The notes under the pieces: generated by a model
The model's input: only the letters and a program-made list of their open reading frames with translations
Told to the model about the DNA's origin: nothing
The model's database searches: none
Program-made: the position numbers and the translations under genes
Assembly (NCBI RefSeq): GCF_017348915.1
Contig: NZ_CP071383.1
Span: forward strand, 1,302,001 to 1,366,000
Length of the DNA stretch: 64,000 nucleotides
Source of the DNA: Leclercia pneumoniae
Lineage (GTDB): Bacteria > Pseudomonadota > Gammaproteobacteria > Enterobacterales > Enterobacteriaceae
Reading direction: 5' to 3'
Part shown: positions 59,176 through 64,000 of the stretch, in pieces
Numbering within the stretch: the stretch's first letter is position 1
Layout of the letters: every line of letters begins with the position of its first letter

Positions 59176-60552
59176 ATGAAAGCATCTTTGCCAACCAATT
59201 TTTTATGGGGCAACTCGGTCTCCAGCATGCAGACCGAAGGGGCGTGGAACGAGGGTGGGAAGGGGATGTCGGTCTACGATATTCGCGAAGCGGGAGAGAA
59301 TACCTCAGACTGGAAAGTCGCCACCGACTCGTATCATCGCTACGCGGAAGACTTCGACCTGATGCAGGATCTGGGCATGAACTGCTATCGCTTCCAGATC
59401 GCCTGGAGCCGCGTCTGCCCGCAGGGTGACGGTGATTTCAACGACGAGGGGATCGCCTTTTACGATCGCTTTATCAACGATCTGATCGCCCGCGGCATTG
59501 AGCCGATGGTCTGTCTCTACCACTTCGATATGCCGCTGGCGCTGGCCCAGGAGTACAACGGATTTACCGATCGCCGGGTGATGGAGGCCTTTATCCGTTA
59601 TGGCAAGAAGATGATCGACTGCTTCGGCGATCGGGTGAAATACTGGCTGACCTTCAACGAGCAGAACATCTTCCATATGCCCGAGGCGTTTCGCATTTCC
59701 GGCTATATGAAAGGCGAGAAAACCCTGCGCGAGCTGTACGCACTCCAGCATCACACCATGGTGGCGCATATGACGCTGACCGAGTACCTGCATCAGTCCC
59801 GGCCAGGTCAGCTAATGGGCGGTATGCTGGCGCACCAGCTGATCTATCCCGCCACCTGTAAACCGCGCGATATCTTTTGCGCGCAACAGTATGACGAATT
59901 CCTGAACCAGAACCTGCTGCGCGTCTTTGCCGGTCAGGGCTATAGCCCGGCGGTGATGGCGGTGGTGGCGCAGGAAGGTTTTGAAGATATCTACCGGGCC
60001 GAGGATCTGGCCCTGCTGGCACGTACCAAAAATGACTATATGGCGTTCAGCTATTACGCCAGTAAGACTCTGGACAGCGACGCGATCCCGGAAGAGACGC
60101 CGGTTAACTATTACTTGCTGCACGGCGAGAAAAACAACCCCTATCTGAAGGCGACAGAGTGGAACTGGCAGATCGATCCGCTGGGCTTTCGCACCATTAT
60201 CACCCGCTACTACAACGACTGGCGGCTGCCGGTCTTCCCGATTGAAAATGGCATCGGCGTGATTGAGTCCTGGGATGGCGTAAATCCGATTGAGGATGAC
60301 TACCGCATCGACTACCACCGGGAGCATATCGAGGCGATGAAGGCGGCGATGTTTGAAGATGGCGCCGAGGTGATCGGCTATCTCGGCTGGGGCTTAATCG
60401 ACATTCTGAGTTCGCAGGGGGACATGCGTAAACGCTACGGCGTGGTGTACGTCAACCGCGAAAACTATGACCTGAAAGACCTTAAGCGCGTGCCGAAAAA
60501 GAGCTACGCGTGGCTCAAACAGGTTATCCATAGCAACGGGCGCGAGATGTAA
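59176..60552 (+). CDS. 6-phospho-beta-glucosidase (GH1)
   Basis: A 458-residue glycoside hydrolase family 1 enzyme that cleaves phosphorylated beta-glucosides entering through a PTS. Glu162 (TFNEQN) is the acid/base and Glu357 (PIENGIG) the nucleophile. SSQGDMRKRYG near the C-terminus is the phosphate-binding pattern of 6-phospho enzymes, distinct from beta-glucosidases for neutral sugars. The ATG follows GGGAG by 5 bases; a GTG two codons upstream is inside that ribosome site. First gene of a three-gene operon. Confidence 0.93.
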   Translation: MKASLPTNFLWGNSVSSMQTEGAWNEGGKGMSVYDIREAGENTSDWKVATDSYHRYAEDFDLMQDLGMNCYRFQIAWSRVCPQGDGDFNDEGIAFYDRFINDLIARGIEPMVCLYHFDMPLALAQEYNGFTDRRVMEAFIRYGKKMIDCFGDRVKYWLTFNEQNIFHMPEAFRISGYMKGEKTLRELYALQHHTMVAHMTLTEYLHQSRPGQLMGGMLAHQLIYPATCKPRDIFCAQQYDEFLNQNLLRVFAGQGYSPAVMAVVAQEGFEDIYRAEDLALLARTKNDYMAFSYYASKTLDSDAIPEETPVNYYLLHGEKNNPYLKATEWNWQIDPLGFRTIITRYYNDWRLPVFPIENGIGVIESWDGVNPIEDDYRIDYHREHIEAMKAAMFEDGAEVIGYLGWGLIDILSSQGDMRKRYGVVYVNRENYDLKDLKRVPKKSYAWLKQVIHSNGREM

Positions 60553-60601
60553 GCCGTACGCTGCCGGGCCGTTTTTGTGACTGATTAAGGGAACTATCCG
60601 T

Positions 60602-61924
60602 ATGTCTGATACAAAAATTACACCTGCGATGCAGTCCTTTGTCGACAGATTTGTGGAGTTCTCGGCGCGCCTGGCCAATCAGGTGCACCTGCGCTCTCTG
60701 CGTGATGCGTTTGCCACGGTGATGCCGATCTTTATCCTCGCCGGGCTGGCGGTGCTGATCAATAACGTGGTCTTCCCGTGGATTTTCACCGGGGAGACGC
60801 TGGCCCACTATCAGGTCTGGGGCGAGGCGATTATTAACGGTACGCTGAATATCGCGGCGCTCCTGCTGGCCCCGATCATTGCCTGGTCGCTGGCGCGTAA
60901 CAAAAATTTCGACAATCCGGTCTCGGCAGTGGTCATCGCCGTCAGCAGCTTTATCATAATGATGCCGATGCGGCTGCAGATCGTCCCCGTCGGCAGCGAC
61001 ACCGCGGTGAGCGTTACGCAGATTCTTACCTTCGCCAATATCGGCTCGACGGGCATTTTCGCCGGGGTGCTGATTGGGCTAATCTCGGCGGAGATCTTTA
61101 TCGCCATCTCCCGGCTAAAAGCGCTGCACATTTCGCTGGGGGATAATGTCCCTCCGGCGGTGAGCAAATCCTTTACCGCGCTCATTCCCACCATCATTAC
61201 GCTCTCGCTGTTCGCGGTGCTTGCGGCCTTGCTGGCAAACGTGCTGCACACCGATTTGATTCACCTGATCACCACTTTTATCCAGCAGCCGCTGCGGCTG
61301 ATCAACACCAGCCTGCCGGGTACGCTCTTTATCTACAGCTTTGGCAACTTCCTGTTTACGCTTGGCATTCATCAGTCAGTGGTTAACAGTGTGATTCTGG
61401 AACCCTTCCTGCTGATTAATACCAACGAGAATATGCTGGCCTTCGCCAATGGACAGCCAATCCCGCATATCATCAACAGTATCTTTGTCCCCACCTTCGG
61501 CATGGTGGGGGGGACCGGGAGCACCCTCTCACTACTGATCGCCATCTTTATCTTCTCGCGTCAGCAGTCGGCGAAACAGGTGGCTCGCCTGTCGCTGGCG
61601 CCGGGGCTGTTTAACATTAATGAACCGGTGATATTCGGCCTGCCCATTGTCTTTAACCTGCCGCTGATGATTCCCTTTGTGCTTCTTCCGGCGCTGGGGA
61701 TCTGGTTTGCCTGGCTCTGCACCACGCTGGGATTTATGTCGCGCTGTGTTGTCATGATCCCCTGGACCACGCCACCCATACTCAGCGCCTGGCTGGCCAC
61801 GGCCGGCGACTGGCGAGCGGTAGTGGTACAGTTGGCAATCATCATATTTGGTGTATTCTTCTACCTGCCTTTCCTCAAGGTTGCCGAGCGAGTGGCATTG
61901 AAAAACAGTGAGATAGCGAACTAA
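60602..61924 (+). CDS. PTS sugar transporter subunit IIC (Lac/cellobiose family)
   Basis: A 440-residue membrane permease of the lactose/chitobiose/cellobiose PTS family, about ten helices. FGNFLFTLGIHQSVVNSVILEPF and LAPGLFNINEPVIFGLPIVFN are the family motifs with the substrate-binding Asn-Glu. No IIA or IIB gene is nearby, so it must borrow them from another PTS. It lies 49 bases after the glycosidase. Confidence 0.94.
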   Translation: MSDTKITPAMQSFVDRFVEFSARLANQVHLRSLRDAFATVMPIFILAGLAVLINNVVFPWIFTGETLAHYQVWGEAIINGTLNIAALLLAPIIAWSLARNKNFDNPVSAVVIAVSSFIIMMPMRLQIVPVGSDTAVSVTQILTFANIGSTGIFAGVLIGLISAEIFIAISRLKALHISLGDNVPPAVSKSFTALIPTIITLSLFAVLAALLANVLHTDLIHLITTFIQQPLRLINTSLPGTLFIYSFGNFLFTLGIHQSVVNSVILEPFLLINTNENMLAFANGQPIPHIINSIFVPTFGMVGGTGSTLSLLIAIFIFSRQQSAKQVARLSLAPGLFNINEPVIFGLPIVFNLPLMIPFVLLPALGIWFAWLCTTLGFMSRCVVMIPWTTPPILSAWLATAGDWRAVVVQLAIIIFGVFFYLPFLKVAERVALKNSEIAN

Positions 61925-61940
61925 ACATAAGGAAACGGCG

Positions 61941-62657
61941 ATGGCGGCGAAGTACATCACCATAGCGCGGGAAATTAAAAAACGCATTATTAGTCAGCAG
62001 TATGCCGCCAACGAACCGCTGCCCGACCAGTTTGCGCTGGCCGCGGAGTTCAGCTCCAGCCGCATGACCATCCAGCAGGCAATGCGTCAGCTTATTGTCG
62101 AAGGGCTGGTCTATACCCGGCAGGGGCAAGGCACTTTTATCCGCAAGAATTTTCTACAGCTCTCTCAGTGGGATCTCTCCGGCAGCGACTACTTTGGCGC
62201 CACCAAAACCTGGGAGCATCTTGGTACGGTCTCCAGTCAGGTCGTCCATTTCGAACTGCGCTTTCCCAACGAAAAAGAGCAGGCCTCACTGATGATAAAC
62301 GCCGATGCCCCGGTGTATGACTTTATCCGCCTGCGCCTGCTTAATGGCGAGCCGATGTCGCTGGACGCTACCGTCATGCCGCTCAACCGGGTGCCGGGGC
62401 TGAACAAAAGCCATCTCGAAAGCTCGGTGTTCCGCTACGTGCAGGAGACGCTGGGGCTAAAAATCATGGGGTCATATCGGGTCGTCAGAGCCCTGAAACC
62501 CAGCGCGCTGGATATGCAGCATCTGGTCTGCGAGCCGTCCGATCCGGTGCTGGAGGTGGAGCAGGTGATCTATCTGGAGGATGGCACGCCGCTGGAGTAC
62601 GCCCACTGTCACTACCGGTACGACCACGGCGGGATTGTTATTGTGAATAACGGATAA
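61941..62657 (+). CDS. GntR-family (HutC/UTRA) transcriptional regulator
   Basis: A 238-residue regulator with an N-terminal winged helix (LPDQFALAAEFSSSRMTIQQAMRQLIVEGLVYTRQGQGTF is the classic helix 2-helix 3-wing run) and a UTRA ligand domain, ending with YEHCHYRYDHG-like segment (YAHCHYRYDHGGI). It likely senses a phosphorylated beta-glucoside and controls the operon through the two ATGACTAGTCAT sites. 16 bases after the IIC gene. Confidence 0.92.
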   Translation: MAAKYITIAREIKKRIISQQYAANEPLPDQFALAAEFSSSRMTIQQAMRQLIVEGLVYTRQGQGTFIRKNFLQLSQWDLSGSDYFGATKTWEHLGTVSSQVVHFELRFPNEKEQASLMINADAPVYDFIRLRLLNGEPMSLDATVMPLNRVPGLNKSHLESSVFRYVQETLGLKIMGSYRVVRALKPSALDMQHLVCEPSDPVLEVEQVIYLEDGTPLEYAHCHYRYDHGGIVIVNNG

Positions 62658-62686
62658 AAAAAAGCGGGCCCCGGGCCCGCTTTTTT
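62654..62686. terminator. Bidirectional terminator between gntR and ldtB
   Basis: AAAAAAAGCGGGCC and GGCCCGCTTTTTT form a GC-rich stem with A-runs and T-runs on both sides, ending the two converging units. Confidence 0.93.
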
Positions 62687-62700
62687 ATGTCGCTGGTTTA

Positions 62701-63621
62701 TCAGTTCAGGCGAACTGGCATACCGGAGCGGTTCTGAATAGCCTGGTCAACAACGGAGGCATCTACGTCAGCCTGGCTGGTGATCGCCTGCACGTTGCTC
62801 TTCAGGGTGATCGGCACGGTAACGTTGTTATCGATCTGATCTTCGCTGGTGGAGAGCGGGTTATGCACTTCCAGATAACGGCTGCCATCTGGCTCGGTGG
62901 TCGCTTTTACAGGTTCGTTGATGAACTGTACGCGGGTACCGACCGGCACGTTTTCGAACAGGAATTTGATATCGTCATTACGCAGACGCACACAGCCGTG
63001 GCTCACGCGCAGGCCGATACCAAAGTTGGCGTTGGTGCCGTGAATAGCATAAAGGCGGCCAATGTAGAGCGCGTACAGACCCATCGGGTTATCCGGGCCA
63101 GCCGGAACAACAGCCGGCAGCGGCTCGCCAGCGGCAATATACTCCGCGTGCATCTTGGCGGTTGGCGTCCAGGTTGGGCCCGCTTTTTTACGCTCAACTT
63201 TGGTGGTCCAGTTCATCGGGGTGTCTTTACCCAACTGGCCGATACCGATTGGCAGAACGATGACGGTATTGGTCCCTTTCGGATAGTAGTAGAGACGCAT
63301 TTCAGCACTGTTGATGATGATACCTTCATGCACGGTATCGGGCAGGATCAGCTGCTGAGGAATATTCAGCACAGTACCGCCTTTCGGCAGGTACGGATCG
63401 ACGCCAGGGTTAGCTTCCATCATGTTGGAGAGACCCAACTGATATTCAGCAGCAAAATATTCCAGCGGCTGCGTGTTACCTTCTTCGATGGTCACAACCT
63501 GATTCTGACCGACCAGACGGCTACCGTCAGTGGGCAGAGGATAGGTGACAGCAGAAGCGGTCTTGCAAAACCCTACGACGGCAAACGCCGCTGCTAATAG
63601 CGATGTTAATTTCATATTCAT
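62701..63621 (-). CDS. ldtB: L,D-transpeptidase LdtB
   Basis: LdtB (YbiS) attaches Braun lipoprotein to peptidoglycan. The 306-residue protein has a signal peptide (SAVTYP cleavage region), a LysM-like part ([30 protein letters not shown]) and the YkuD domain with [22 protein letters not shown] holding the catalytic His and Cys. Start at MNMKLTSL gives the exact E. coli length; a longer upstream frame is not supported. Confidence 0.97.
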   Translation of the reverse strand: MNMKLTSLLAAAFAVVGFCKTASAVTYPLPTDGSRLVGQNQVVTIEEGNTQPLEYFAAEYQLGLSNMMEANPGVDPYLPKGGTVLNIPQQLILPDTVHEGIIINSAEMRLYYYPKGTNTVIVLPIGIGQLGKDTPMNWTTKVERKKAGPTWTPTAKMHAEYIAAGEPLPAVVPAGPDNPMGLYALYIGRLYAIHGTNANFGIGLRVSHGCVRLRNDDIKFLFENVPVGTRVQFINEPVKATTEPDGSRYLEVHNPLSTSEDQIDNNVTVPITLKSNVQAITSQADVDASVVDQAIQNRSGMPVRLN

Positions 63622-63843
63622 GTTATGCGAGGTATCTGTGCCACTGTGGCATGTAGTTAAAAGGGCTGAATGGTATAGGGAGCGCATTATATGTCCATTA
63701 CCCCATTCAGGGAATTCAGATGTGTACGAAATCACATTTTTTTCGACATTGTTAAAGTTTAGCGTCTCGTCGCAACATCGGGATCTCAATTCGGAATTGT
63801 GGCATAATGCCGCGTTTATCACACTTTTCGCAGGAATCTCTCC

Positions 63844-64000
63844 GTGTTAGTTACCAGCAACGTCACTATGCAGTTTGGCAGTAAGCCGCTGTTCGAAAAT
63901 ATTTCCGTCAAATTTGGCGGCGGCAACCGTTACGGCCTGATTGGTGCCAACGGTAGCGGCAAATCCACCTTCATGAAGATCCTCGGCAGCGATTTAGAGC
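63844..64000 (+). CDS. ybiT: ABC-F protein YbiT, 5' end only
   Basis: The first 52 codons of YbiT, a cytosolic ABC-F ATPase of the ribosome-associated kind (translation factor group with EttA). A GTG start at 63844 opens [20 protein letters not shown], matching E. coli, and Walker [10 protein letters not shown] is complete. CAGGAATCTCTCC precedes it. The gene runs off the window edge. Confidence 0.95.
   Translation, partial: MLVTSNVTMQFGSKPLFENISVKFGGGNRYGLIGANGSGKSTFMKILGSDLE

Overview
The window is a chromosomal segment of an enteric bacterium (Enterobacteriaceae, most like Enterobacter, Lelliottia, Leclercia or Klebsiella). From bioA to ybiT the gene order follows the E. coli K-12 bio to ybi region almost gene for gene, the proteins are mostly close to E. 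coli length, and a hut (histidine utilisation) cluster sits beside ybhB and bioA, as it does in Salmonella and Klebsiella. Genus and species cannot be fixed from the sequence alone. The E. coli genes ybhM and ybiA are missing from their usual places.

Layout. 1-7.2 kb: the end of hutU, hutH, ybhB, then the divergent biotin genes bioA and bioBFCD around a clear BirA operator. 7.1-8.6 kb: an orphan LivF/UrtE-type ABC ATPase with a damaged signature motif, then about 750 bases without a convincing gene that hold facing DnaA boxes and the uvrB SOS box. 8.6-18.9 kb: uvrB, ybhK, the molybdopterin operon moaABCDE (ModE site and Moco riboswitch in front), ybhL, ybhN-clsB-ybhP and ybhQ. 18.9-26.1 kb: the cecR-ybhGFSR drug-export operon and divergent rhlE, separated by a perfect 20-base palindrome. 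26.2-34.5 kb: SOS-regulated dinG, then a chaperone-usher fimbrial operon in reverse orientation. Its major pilin gene is split by a complete 768-base IS1 with a 9-base target duplication.

34.7-49.8 kb: ybiB, ybiJ, ybiI, ybiX, the Fur-controlled siderophore receptor fiu, a solitary serine-recombinase-like gene preceded by helically phased repeats, mcbA, rlmF, ybiO, glnHPQ (sigma-54 promoter and several NtrC sites), dps, rhtA and ompX. 49.8-53.6 kb: opgE and the manganese genes mntS, mntR and ybiR. 53.6-62.7 kb: an accessory block absent from E. coli K-12, made of a tripartite MFS efflux operon (EmrA-like, EmrB-like, outer-membrane lipoprotein), an aldo/keto reductase and a beta-glucoside operon (family 1 glycosidase, PTS EIIC, GntR regulator) with twin operator palindromes. 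62.7-64 kb: ldtB and the start of ybiT.

Most of the window is conserved housekeeping sequence. The parts that deserve attention are the orphan ATPase, the fimbrial insertion at dinG with its IS1 knock-out, the recombinase-like gene with its repeats, the regulatory site arrays at glnH and mntS/mntR, and the ybiR-ldtB accessory block. I did not find a CRISPR array, tRNA, rRNA, prophage or a clearly new defence system.
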